A stretch of DNA of 64,000 nucleotides from Volutella citrinella (lineage: Eukaryota > Ascomycota > Sordariomycetes > Hypocreales > Nectriaceae). The stretch covers positions 1,364,001 to 1,428,000 of the forward strand of contig JAWZSP010000006.1 of assembly GCA_034401135.1 (NCBI GenBank). Direction: 5' to 3'. Below are positions 35,719 to 45,952 of the stretch, one piece after another; position 1 is the stretch's first letter, and each line of letters begins with the position of its first letter. The translations under genes and the position numbers were made by a program. A model generated the notes under the pieces. The model was given only the letters and a program-made list of their open reading frames with translations, searched no databases and was not told the DNA's origin.

Positions 35719-37152
35719 TCAGTCTGCCATCTTTCCATCCACGCTCCGTTGCTCACTCGACGGCGTAGGTGACACCGTCTTAGCGATGAAGGCACTTCGG
35801 CCTGGTTGCGGCTCATGTGGTCTGCTGACAAGCTCAACGGCCTTGGCGAGCCCAGCGCCTGGGCTGACACGGCTCGGGGCCGGATGCGAACTATCCCCAG
35901 GGGTTAATGCGACCGCACCCCTGCTTGACGGTCGAGATGCTTCGTCAGTCGACACTGTTCTTGCATCCGATCCACGGCGGCCATCGCTTCGATCGTCTAT
36001 CCGCATCGCGTTGGGGTCAAGCCCATCTGATTGGTCCATGCCGATTGGCTTGTCCATGCCGGAGCCACCGTTGCCTCTGGAGATGGCCTCCTTTAGCCGC
36101 TCAACTTCCTCGTCTGTCACTGCCTTCCAACTACACTTGGCGTGCTTTTTGGTGCACCCGTGACATGCTGTTAGATACTTTGTGCAGTCGGAGCGTAATC
36201 GGCGGCAGCGATCGCATGGTGGTCTCAGTAGGTCGCCCTTTGCCAGCTGATCCAACCTCTGCGCTATTAGACTTCGCAATTCTTCTGCTCTCATGTCCAC
36301 TGGCGGCGGAGCCGCACCTGAGTTGCTCCCTGCGTAACGAGATCCTGGCCCGGCCGGAGGCCCCTGACTGGAGTTTCCAATGGGCGATGGGTGTGTAGTG
36401 GAGCCCAGGGAATCAGACCGAGAGGGACGGGTGGCTGAGTTGGCTGCCGTAAATTGCTGTAAAAGGTCTGCATGGAGATCGTAGGATGATCTGTAACTAG
36501 GGCTGCGCTGGGACTGGCTGGCTGGTTGATATCTCGATGATGTGTCTGGTAGGTTGCGCCGACGGCGCATCTCCTGCCTTCTCTGCCCCAGCCGATGATT
36601 TAGAATGCGCGCTCGTGCAGCTACCTCATCAGCCTTCTTGTAGAGTATTGAAGCCCGTTGCTCAAGAATTTCCAGCGTTGCCAACTCTGCTGATTCGTCT
36701 TCCTCCAATGGCTGATCCAGGGGGAAGCGGTCCAGTGCACCTGACCAGAGAAGACGCCAGTCGTCCTCGGTAATCTCGACCTGGGTGCTTTTCAGGACAA
36801 ATCGGCACCACCTGGTGCCGTCTGGCCGCTGAACGATGGCAAAGTCATTGGGGCTAGCACGCGCAAAGCTGATGACGTCCAACCAGGTGATTGGAATTGG
36901 AGCAGGAAATGGCTGCAAAGGCGTCGTCTTGATGGGGCCATCGAAGAATTTCTCAATGCCTCGGAGAAGGCGCGGGCCCGTCAGCTTGGCGCCAAGATTC
37001 GAGGCGAAGCTTTCTTGTCGGTCCAAGACAGCTTCAAACATGCGTAAGCCACGATCACAAGCTAGATAACGGTATGGGAGGGTCTTGCACGTACTCTCGT
37101 ATTCACCAATTAGGCCAACAATGTCGGAAAAAGTGTCACCATCGCCCTGCAT
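35719..37152 (-). CDS. Protein with internal Zn2Cys6-like cluster, possible transcription regulator
   Basis: 477 aa as read from the ATG at 37152. A cysteine pattern C313-x2-C316-x6-C323-x6-C330-x2-C333-x6-C340 with basic residues between the first cysteines (CDRCRRLRSDC) fits the fungal binuclear zinc cluster, a DNA-binding fold. It lies two thirds along the protein rather than near the N-terminus, and there is no obvious fungal_trans middle domain. The N-terminal 150 residues (DGTRWCRFVLKSTQVEITEDD) look folded, a helical Glu/Arg-rich stretch (about 165-205) may be a coiled coil, and the rest is Ser/Pro-rich. The start is doubtful: the sequence before the first GGC codon is CATGCAG, which could be a splice acceptor, so an upstream exon may be missing. 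A pyrimidine-rich coding-strand stretch at 38.0-38.6 kb may be the distal leader. Function as a regulator is inferred. Confidence 0.75.
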   Translation of the reverse strand: MQGDGDTFSDIVGLIGEYESTCKTLPYRYLACDRGLRMFEAVLDRQESFASNLGAKLTGPRLLRGIEKFFDGPIKTTPLQPFPAPIPITWLDVISFARASPNDFAIVQRPDGTRWCRFVLKSTQVEITEDDWRLLWSGALDRFPLDQPLEEDESAELATLEILEQRASILYKKADEVAARARILNHRLGQRRQEMRRRRNLPDTSSRYQPASQSQRSPSYRSSYDLHADLLQQFTAANSATRPSRSDSLGSTTHPSPIGNSSQGPPAGPGSRYAGSNSGAAPPPVDMRAEELRSLIAQRLDQLAKGDLLRPPCDRCRRLRSDCTKYLTACHGCTKKHAKCSWKAVTDEEVERLKEAISRGNGGSGMDKPIGMDQSDGLDPNAMRIDDRSDGRRGSDARTVSTDEASRPSSRGAVALTPGDSSHPAPSRVSPGAGLAKAVELVSRPHEPQPGRSAFIAKTVSPTPSSEQRSVDGKMAD

Positions 37153-40100
37153 GAGTTTCAGGGGGGGGCAATTGGGTCGTGGGATGTATTGGATATAACC
37201 AGCGCTGCCTTGAAGGTGTGTTAGTAAAGAAGCTATACCACGATGTCATCCGATAGGGCAAATAGCACAATGGGCAGTTGCTCCGCGCAAACATCGCGGT
37301 ACGCACGATGCCCAAGTATGCCAGCTTCGCACCGAAGAAAGCGACTTGAGAAGTCCAGGAGTCCCCGTGCGCCAAGAGACCTCACGCATGTATAGGTGGG
37401 AGCTATGTGGCTTCGAAGAAAGGAGCCGCATGAGCAGTCATCACCATGGCGAGCTACGCCAGGTGCTACAACTTGGGAGTCTCCCCTTTCAGTTGTGACC
37501 AAGGACATGGATGCTCTTTTGGCATGCAAGCCACGGGAAGGCACATTCACATCTCTATCTTTTCAAGACATACCTGGCTGACAAGGAGAGGGCGCTTGGC
37601 GAGTAGGGGGAAGGCCGGCATCATCGACGTCACGTTTCCGTTTCGGGGGATCCGAGTCCAGGACATGGGCCATGTTTGACCGGCAGCCCAGCCCTCGAGG
37701 GGGATGTCTGCGTAGACAAGAAGCGTCCACAGATGCCACAATGACGAGTTGCAGGGATGAAGGACCGCGCTGGGTTGGGTCGAGCCTCTGTGCTTGGCAC
37801 GGTCCCGCGAGCCAGGGCAAGACGACTCGGCGACGGAGTTGCTGCGGGTCGTGCGGTAAGGGGCGCGATTGGATGAGGTGAAGGGTGCCAAGCGGTCCAA
37901 GGGAGTTGGCGACTGAAGCTGGGGACGAGTGCGGGATGACAGCCGTCACCTGATTGAATGATTGAAGGTAGGGCTGAAAAGCGCCGGGGCTCCTAGTGCA
38001 AGCAGGTTTGAGTTTGCGGTGGTTTGGCGATGAACCGGCTGGCGGAAGATGGCGGAGACGCGGAGGGTGTGGGTGTGGAAGCGGGAGGCGGTGGAGACCA
38101 AGTCGCAGAGGAATGTACTCTGGACGGGCGGGAGAGCGGAGGAATAACGGGAGGGTGGGAGCAGCAGGAGAAAGTCAAAGGCGGAAGAAGAGACTGCAGG
38201 TCAAGAGTGAAGATCGACCAGAAGGTATCAGACAGATCAGAGGGCAGGCCGACAGCAAGGCGACGAAGAGGGACAAAGCTACAGGAGTCGCATGGTGAAG
38301 CTGGCTGGCGTGGTCGGTGGGGGCAAGGTGAAGGCGAAGTGGAAGGTGCGGCGAAGTGGAGTGGTGCAACAGGTTGTTTTTGGTTGTCCACGAAAGGCGC
38401 TGGGCGAGAAGCGAGAAGCCTCCCGTCGCGGGAGACGGTGTCGCGTGCGGTTGGATGTAGGAAGCAAGTCGAGGCCAAGGCGACGACGCAGGTAGGTACT
38501 GTGAGCGATGGCCAGGCACGGATGCACTCCACACGGCAGCAAGGCGAAGGGTCTCAGTCTTCCAGAAGAGAAGACGGACGAGACGACGGGCCACGAAGCA
38601 GCTAAATAAATCCGGACGCCTCACTCGCCCCTTTGCGGGCACACAGCAAGGCAGCTGCGGACTGCCTGGGGATTAACTGGGGATGGCGTCACACAGCAAG
38701 ACGCCCAGGCCCGACCGGTCGTCTTTCGTGGGAGCGTCGCGCAGTGGGAGAAGGGAGGGAAAAAGAGATGAGCGAGCGATGCGCCCAGGCTGGAGGTTCC
38801 AACGTGAAAGTGCCGGCGGCGATGTGGGGTTCAGAGAGGGGAACGGAAGTGGTTTTGGGGGCTTGGGGGGCCCGCAGACGAGCCATATATCGACGCGCGA
38901 GCAATTACACTTCTTAGCTGCGGACCTCCCTGACAACCGACCAGAGTCCGGTCACGAAATGTGGCAAGGCGAATAGGAATCTGGCCGGCCCGTCGCCACA
39001 TGCGCAAGAGCGCGCACCTGAGTCAAAACGGGCCCCTCAACCCTCCAGCCCGCGCGCCGTGGCGGGTGGAGGGTCCAAGGGAAGCGCGGAAGCCGGCGGG
39101 AGTCAGTCCTGGGGCGAGTGAGTTCATGATGCTGGGGATATGACGATGGTTTTTGATATTGGAGACGACTAGTCCGCAGCCCTGGGGTTTGCAGCCGAGC
39201 CGCCGCCGCCGCCCCGCCAAGAAAGCAAGCCAGCGAGCACGGCAGCATGTGCCTGTGCGTCCGCCCGCTCCGCTGCTGCGTAGTCATCAACAGCGGAAGG
39301 CGGCGGCCCAGCCAGCGAGCATTGCCTGCTGCTGTGACTTGCTCAGTCCGGCCTGGTGGCGCACACAAGCAGCACAGTGCGCCAGCTCCAGGCGGGCGTC
39401 TGCGCTGATGCATGATGAGCATGCAAGCGATACCTTACCTTACCTCTTATCCTCTGACGGTGGTCTCGGTGGCCCAATAGCTCACCTCGTACTGGGCAAC
39501 GGGCTAGCGTACTTTGGTTTGGGGCTGTGCAGTGCCATCTTGGAACATGGGAAGTAATTGTCCGACCGACAACTGGTGCTGGTGGCAGGGCCAGGCCTCG
39601 CTAACGGGGTCCATCGAGTCGAGATGCTTCCTCCCCCACGTCCCCGGCCCCCCTCTTCCGAGAGCATCGTTCCCTTTGGCCCGCTCGTAAGAGCTGTCAG
39701 ACATTGACAAGTCGATCATGGCGGGCTCCAGAAAGCTAATTACTAACCGCGCGTCTGGTCCTGTAACATCCATCTCAGTCTAGAGTACCACCAACACTCT
39801 GCAATCCAGGGGCATTCGCCCGTCACCCACCTCTTGCCATTGGCAGACCATCTGCACTGCAGTACCGTGCGAATACAATGTCATCTTACCAAGCGCCAGG
39901 GCTCAGTGTCTCACCACTTCTGGCATCTGAACACCTCACATTGCATGCCCGGGAGCCCTACCCAACGGACCGCCGGGTGCGGACCGGGTGACAGTCTTTG
40001 AAGGAGCGGGCAGCTCCCATCCATCCATCCATCCATCCATCCATCCATCCAGCCGACGAGCATAAGATCATCATCATTGTGCAGCCGGAGCGCAGCCAAG

Positions 40101-40711
40101 GCAAGCCACGAGTAGTTGATGCACTTGCCAGCCGATGCGCACATGAGAGACAATCACTGGCAACTGGATTGTCTTGGATGGATGTCGATTTACCCGCCGC
40201 CATTGATCCGTTGTTCTAGAGGTAGTCCAGCGCCAGGGCATGGTTGGCGCGTGCCAACCCAATGCAGGAGATCGCCCTCGGTGCGACGCTGTGAAGCTTG
40301 TCTGCACCACCATCGGACCACCCACTCGCCCTCCACCAAGATCTCAGCCAAGGCTCGGGGATCTAGAAGGGTCTTTTAAAATTAGCATCTTGTGTCTTCT
40401 TGCAGACCAGAGCTTGACAACACCGGATCTGCAGACCACAAAGGAGTACGAAGGCGCAACATCTACCTTATGTAACAGTGCATTCTCAAAGAGGCACCAT
40501 GTGCACACATGCTACTCGCCGAATGAGCACGTCTCACACAGGACGCTAGCTGTTATTGGAATCAACCTCATACCCCACCAGCCCGCCATCCTGACCACAA
40601 ACCAAGCAATCGAGCTTTCCTCTACGCGAGCCGTGACGACAACGCCTGGCACCGACGACAAACCCTCTCGGCCCCCCTCTCCTTTTTCCGGCACGACCAA
40701 CTGTATGCGCC
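37153..40711. other. 3.6-kb divergent intergenic region
   Basis: Between the zinc-cluster gene (minus) and LSM7 (plus). On the minus strand 38640-37990 is CT-rich, as expected for a leader or missing 5' exon of the zinc-cluster gene. The long plus-strand ORF 38024-38605 is the purine-rich complement of this and is not believable. A CATC microsatellite lies at 40017-40050. Confidence 0.45.
40017..40050 (+). repeat. CATC tetranucleotide microsatellite
   Basis: About eight perfect CATC/ATCC units in the region upstream of LSM7. Confidence 0.9.
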
Positions 40712-40722
40712 ATGTCCGATAG
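40705..40722 (+). promoter_or_regulatory. Five-codon upstream ORF overlapping the LSM7 start
   Basis: ATG CGC CAT GTC CGA TAG begins 7 nt before the LSM7 ATG (40712) in another frame and ends inside the LSM7 coding sequence. The upstream ATG has a weak context (CTGTATGC) and the LSM7 ATG a strong one (GCGCCATGTC), which would favour leaky scanning. Confidence 0.5.
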
Positions 40723-41269
40723 ACCTGCTCACCGAGGTGGCCGCGGCGGCGGCGGCGGAGGCCACTTCCGCGGAGGACGGGGTGGCGGTCGCGGAGGGCG
40801 AGATGGAGGAGCTTCTGGCGGCCGCGATGGCGGCGGCGAGCGCGAGCGCCCCAAGAAGGAAAACATCCTTGACCTGGCCAAGTATATGGACAAGCAGATC
40901 ACCGTCAAGTTCAATGGCGGCCGCGAAGGTGCGTCTCTGGAAGCTCTGGCAGCCCCGTGCGCGAGACGAGTTTGCAGCTAACTGGGTTTCCGTCGCAGTC
41001 AAGGGCACATTGAAGGGCTATGACGCTCTCATGAACCTGGTCCTCGACGAGGTGCAAGAAGTTGTGCGAGGTAAGCGCCCCACTGGATTGACCATAGGAG
41101 CCAGAGAACACGAACTGACTGACGTTTCTGCAACCTAGACGATGAGGGCAACGAGTCCACCCGCTCCCTAGGCCTCGTTGTTGTACGTGGCACCCTCCTC
41201 GTCCTCGTCAGCCCTGTCGACGGTAGCGAGGAAATCGCCAACCCCTTTGTCCAGGCGGAAGAGGAATGA
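40712..41269 (+). CDS. LSM7: U6 snRNA-associated Sm-like protein Lsm7
   Basis: Component of the Lsm1-7 ring (cytoplasmic mRNA decay) and the Lsm2-8 ring (nuclear U6 snRNA). Exons 40712-40928, 40999-41070 and 41139-41269 give 139 aa. Sm motif 1 begins ENILDLAKYMDKQITVKFNGGRE and continues across the intron as VKGTLKGYDALMNLVLDEV. Sm motif 2 is SLGLVVVRGTLLVLVSP. Both introns fall after codon position 1 and splice cleanly. The first 45 residues are unusual: almost only Gly, Arg, Asp, Ser, with repeated RGG units, whereas yeast Lsm7 has a Gln/Lys-rich leader. PAN3, another mRNA-decay factor, converges on it with a 711-bp gap. Confidence 0.95.
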
Positions 41270-41980
41270 ATATGGCATAATATACCAATGCCAGATTGAG
41301 GCCATATGGGTGGATGAATGTTAAACGAGCAGGATACCCTCGACATAGGAGGCTCCCCCGCGCTGTAGCGGGACTGGAGCCATCCAGCGTTGAACTGTTT
41401 CGGCATTTCTCCATAGCAAGGGCATAGTCGGCGACCGAGCCCTGCCCCGGCCCTCCTATGTGGGAATCAGCCTAAGCACCCGTCTTCATGACTTCTCACC
41501 AGGCGTGCCTAGTGGCTCTCATCCTACATGAGAGCCTCAACACACAAGGGTGCCAAAAAATCGATCTTACGACCTCATGCCTCACACAAGCTGTTCAAGT
41601 TTAAGAATGAAACAATGTCATCAAGTCAATGTACTAGCATCCTCGCTTCTTTGTCTCCTGCCAAGCTCACGCGCTTTCGACGCCTCGTCTGATTTAGAGT
41701 AGCAATGAACGTAGCACCACGCTGGTTCAATCCTTATATTCCCTTTCGTCAGTGTGTGTGTGCCACGTCGCCCATCCAAGTTGTTCGCCTCCCTGGTCCC
41801 AGTAACATCGCGTCGTGAATTGCCGGAGAGAGAATCTTCCACCTCTTGTGAGATGCAACATAATCCAAACCTTGTCCTTCTACCCGGCTACCCAACATAA
41901 TTCTAACATGGGCCAATATTCCGTCTTGAAGGTACCCCGGAGGGCCAGCCCTGGCGCGTGTGTCCTGCTTGCCTGGTTTC
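41270..41980. other. Convergent intergenic region LSM7/PAN3
   Basis: 3' flanks of both genes. No coding-like ORF or RNA gene seen. Confidence 0.5.
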
Positions 41981-44607
41981 CTAAAAGCTCCTACCCTGGC
42001 TTTGCGGCTGCTTGTTCCCCTTGACAAGCTCACCGAATGCGTTCGACAGCTGCTTCTTCAGCTCCTTATAGCTGACCAGGAAACTCGTCTGTTCGTCGCG
42101 GCTCGTCAAGCAAATCCTCTCGTCCGTTCCAGCATCCAGTTTATTCAGGCTGCGAAGCATGTGGCCCATGTCGAGCGACGGATTGCCATTGGCATCCACC
42201 TGATGGAACACGTAATCTCTAAAGAGCTTCAGCATGTATCGCTCTCCATTTTCCGACCATGCCCGATCGCCGTCAAACTCCTGTCGCTCATTGACAGCAC
42301 CCAGCTTCATCATTAAACGAGCAATTCTTCCATTCTCGAGCTCTCGGTACAAGTCGGAGTTCAGCTTGTCAGTTGTATGAAAGCTCTGATCCATAGAAGC
42401 CATGATCCGGCCAGAGATGCCCCTAACGAACTCTTCGATGCCTTTTTGTGCAGGAGGCTGCTGTGGAGTGAGAAGCCACAGTACGGTATCCCTCATTTCC
42501 ACTGAGTAATTCCTCGTCATCTGCTCCATTGAAAGCTTGAGATTTGTGAGGTGCATGGGCAATGTGTTGGTAGTCAAGCAGAGCAGAAGTCGACCAAACT
42601 GGATGAAGTCATCCTGTTGCAGATCGCCAATGGGCCGCCGCGCGTCGAATTGCACCACATCCAGTATCGAACAGGCGCTCAATCGAATCCGATTCTTATC
42701 TGTGAGAATGATTTTGCTAGCGTCGATGCATCGTGCGGCCAGATTAGCAGAGTGAATGGCATTCAACGCGTTCGCAATTTGCGTGATGTATCCCCAAAGC
42801 ACGTTCTCTGGCACAGGCCCCTTGACCGCATTGTTAAAACGGCTACCGTGGGGAGGGTTTGTTGACAGGTGGACTTCTGACAGTGTCTTCGCAAGAGGGT
42901 GGTAGTCCTGAACGAAAATGAGGGAGCTGTCACCGAATGCTCGAGTAGTAAACGCATCGAGAATGGTCACTACGTTCCCGTTGTCGATACGCCGCCATTC
43001 CTTGACTGATCGAATCGCCTGCTCGTTGGATAATCGGTAGCCCTCCAGCCGTCGAAGACAGTACATGTTGCCAGATTTGGTCGAAGTTGCTTTGTATACC
43101 CAACTAGGGTAGCCAAAGATATTCGCGTTCTTCCTATGATTCGTATCTAAAGCCACCAAGGAGTGGTAGTTGTCAAGCTGGGGCAGTTGGGAGTTCGGCA
43201 TGACTTGCAAAGTAGCCTCTGCTTTCTTTTGGTACTCTTCTCGCAGCTTTTCGGGCAGGAAGAAGTCGTGTGTCAAGCGATGATAAGGCATCAAGTCGTC
43301 CCGGTGTGGCCCAACAGGAGCATATAGGTGATGTTGCAGTGGTTGGAGTGGGGTGGTGAATGCGCTCTGTGCTTGGAAGAAACCGGACCCGTGGCCGCCC
43401 AAACCACTGTGGTCATCGGCGTAGGGGTTAAAGGGAGTTGTGGCTAAACTTGGGTTGACAGATGGCATGGAAAAGGGATCATAGGATACTCCGCCATCCT
43501 GAGTATTCCCATTGGGAGTGGACTGCGTTCATGAGTGAACCATTCCGTTCGAGGACTGAGGGTTTCTTACCGCGCTGCTGATATCATATGTAGGGGTGAA
43601 TTCGCGGATACTAGCTGGGTTAAAGAGTCCACCGTCGTTTTCTTGGGTTATAGCCGGAGATGGGGCAGCTTGGTCAGAAGAGTAAGCATCGACCTTCGTG
43701 TTGGGCCGCTAGGGCAACCTACCGCTGCCGAGGCCACGCGGCGTGAATGCCGGCGCACTTGCAGCCTGGGAGGAGAAGGTGTTTTTCTTGCCTGCGGCCT
43801 GGAGGCCCGCGGGCGTGAATGAAGGAGATTCGACATTGAGGGCCTTCTTGGATCTATCCATGTATTAGCCTCGGTATTGAATGCCCAACTATGCCCAATA
43901 CGATGGAAATATCAAGGAGATGAAGCCGGCGTTTGACATGATAATCTTGTACCCATGGTGCTGAACTCTTCTACGGGACCATCTTCGACCCTCGTCTGAT
44001 ATCGTGACGAAGATCCGAGCGCGGCTCAATTGAAGCGAGGGGCTTGCACCCAGATCCCACCCAAAGAGTTTGCAACTCGCAAATCATGTGAGTTCCCTCC
44101 TAGTTGCATGTCGGTCCGTTACCCAGAGATGGAAGTGGCGTCCTGGGCATGAAGCACACGACAAGATGTGCCGGGCGGCGGTTTCTGTGCATCATCACTT
44201 GGTGGGGCGGGGCCAATGTGGGCGTGTCTCGATGTTTGCCAGGTGTCGCGAGGTCGTTATCCCCGGTGGGAAAGGAACATAATGGGTATCCGGTTCCGCG
44301 TGGGCAGGGAAGGGGAAGAAAGGGTTCAGACGGCGACCTACAAGTCTTGGTTGGAGTTGTTGGAGTTATTCTTATGCTGATCGTGGCTGAAGGCGCAGCC
44401 TTGATCTTCGTATCGGCAATGTCCGTAGATGAGTACGTTTCGGCAAAGGGTATCTTTGTTTTCTAGAGGGCGATGAGCGTTAGCAGTCGTCCAAGAGCGT
44501 GAGGCTCCGTGTGGCGAGGTAAGACGGGTGCACTAACCGCGTCCTTTGGGTCGCGGGGAGCCGACCTGTCGCCGGAGGTCGGACGGTGGGTATCGCGAAG
44601 TCGCCAT
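41981..44607 (-). CDS. PAN3: PAN2-PAN3 deadenylation complex subunit Pan3
   Basis: Regulatory subunit of the Pan2-Pan3 poly(A) nuclease that trims mRNA tails in the cytoplasm. Five exons on minus: 44607-44538, 44462-44342, 43853-43723, 43668-43571, 43522-41981, giving 653 aa. The start CACCATGGCG opens MATSRYPPSDLRRQ. Exon 2 encodes a CCCH zinc finger (C30, C39, C46, H50; CRNVLIYGHC). Exon 3 encodes a PAM2 motif (ALNVESPSFTPAG, about 68-80) that should bind poly(A)-binding protein, and a second FTPRG repeat. The pseudokinase domain (about 260-520) and the C-terminal coiled coil/knob with SYKELKKQLSNAF follow in the large last exon. The intron between the zinc-finger and PAM2 exons is long (488 nt), which is the weakest point of the model; an additional small exon inside it cannot be excluded. 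Confidence 0.92.
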
Positions 44608-45952
44608 GGTGAAAATGATATACTAAGGTGTGCCGCCGTCGGGCCCGAGTTTACGACGTCTGAATTCGTGTCAGCCAGTATCCGGAGGAGGGCAAGTTGC
44701 GCGGAGGGAGCGAGGCCGAAGAGAGGTGTCCGCGCCGAACGCGCATCGCGAGGTCGAGGAGGGCGGGACGCACTTGAGTGTGGCAAGCATTTCCCATGGT
44801 TCAATTGCGCGAGGCGTCCTGCCGCCCATGGATGAGGAGCACAGCGATGGTATCAACGCATGCGCAACGGGCACAGAGAGCCAGTGACCGGGTCCAAGGC
44901 GAAGGCGACGCCCCAGAGCTGGCTTGAGGTCGAGAGGTTGAGGGACGGGAGGAGGAGGAGGTACGAATGTGGGGGGGCGGTAGTGGAGGCCAGTAGTAGT
45001 CAGAGACACAGAGCGCCAGAGTTGGACACGGGCTGGCCACATTGACTGGCTGCTTGAGTTGGCGCTACGTGGGACAAGCCAGCACAGGCGCCAGAGGGCA
45101 TGGATGGGAGCGCTCGGGTGGGCAAGAGAAAAGCACTGCTGCACTGATGCACCTCGTGAAACGAGACGGCCGAACATTTTTCGCCATCCAGCGAAAATCG
45201 ATTCCAAGGTCGCCCAGGTGCCTGGAGCCATCACCCTCCGTCCTCTGCCCTGGCAGCAGCCAAAGTGTATCCCCGCTACATCCTGGTAAATACTCCCACC
45301 TTCCAGCACGACCAAAAGTCGCTGCTTCAGGCCTGGGCGGGAAGCACTAGTCCAAATACAGCTCGCAAAGGAAAGGCAGGTGCAGATAGGCGCCTCCAAG
45401 GTGCGGAGATGGGGGAGGGCTCCAGGGCGCGGCAGTACCCAAAGGTACCTGGACGCATCAGACAGGCACAAGCCACCTTGCGGGTACAAGGTTCCTTGCA
45501 TGGAAGACCGTCCATCATTGGACTTTGGAGCTCGTTCTGGCCACTTAACACCCGACGCTACCTCACTGTTTCGTGGTTCCTTGGAACAGATACCCATCCC
45601 ACCAAATCCCATCGCGAGATCACGCACGGGTGCCAGCAGAAACCACCAGCAGCCCCGAAAGCCGTGCTTCTTAATAGACATCGGCTCTCGCTGCGCAGAC
45701 CTCCGATTCGAGTCAAGGCAAGGTGCGGCGCAGCAGATCATCAGTCATCATTGCTACCTTGGGAACAGCTGGTCTTCAACCTCGTGACTGCAGACTCACC
45801 GTCAACCACGCTTGCATCGAGCGCCTTCTATTGCCGCTCGGTTCCTTGGAGACATCTTGAGCCGAGCCTCAGTACGGCCATAAAGAACATATGCGACGCA
45901 ACTCGCGGTCCACGACAGCTGTATTGCCACTACCGAGGGACAAGCACTAGCC
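44608..45952. other. Divergent promoter region PAN3/UBX gene
   Basis: Long ORFs on both strands (minus 44671-45741, plus 45265-46047) overlap each other and have no protein-like composition. The right end holds an upstream ORF of the UBX gene. Confidence 0.5.
45891..45950 (+). promoter_or_regulatory. Nineteen-codon upstream ORF abutting the UBX gene start
   Basis: Starts ATG CGA CGC and ends TAG at 45948-45950, only 2 nt before the main ATG at 45953. If it lies in the transcript, ribosomes terminating here would meet the main start without a normal scanning distance. Confidence 0.5.

Noticed and set aside
38024..38605. 193-codon plus ORF rich in Gly, Arg and Glu
   Set aside because: Purine-rich complement of a CT-rich leader-like stretch on the other strand, which is open in several frames; no protein-like pattern.
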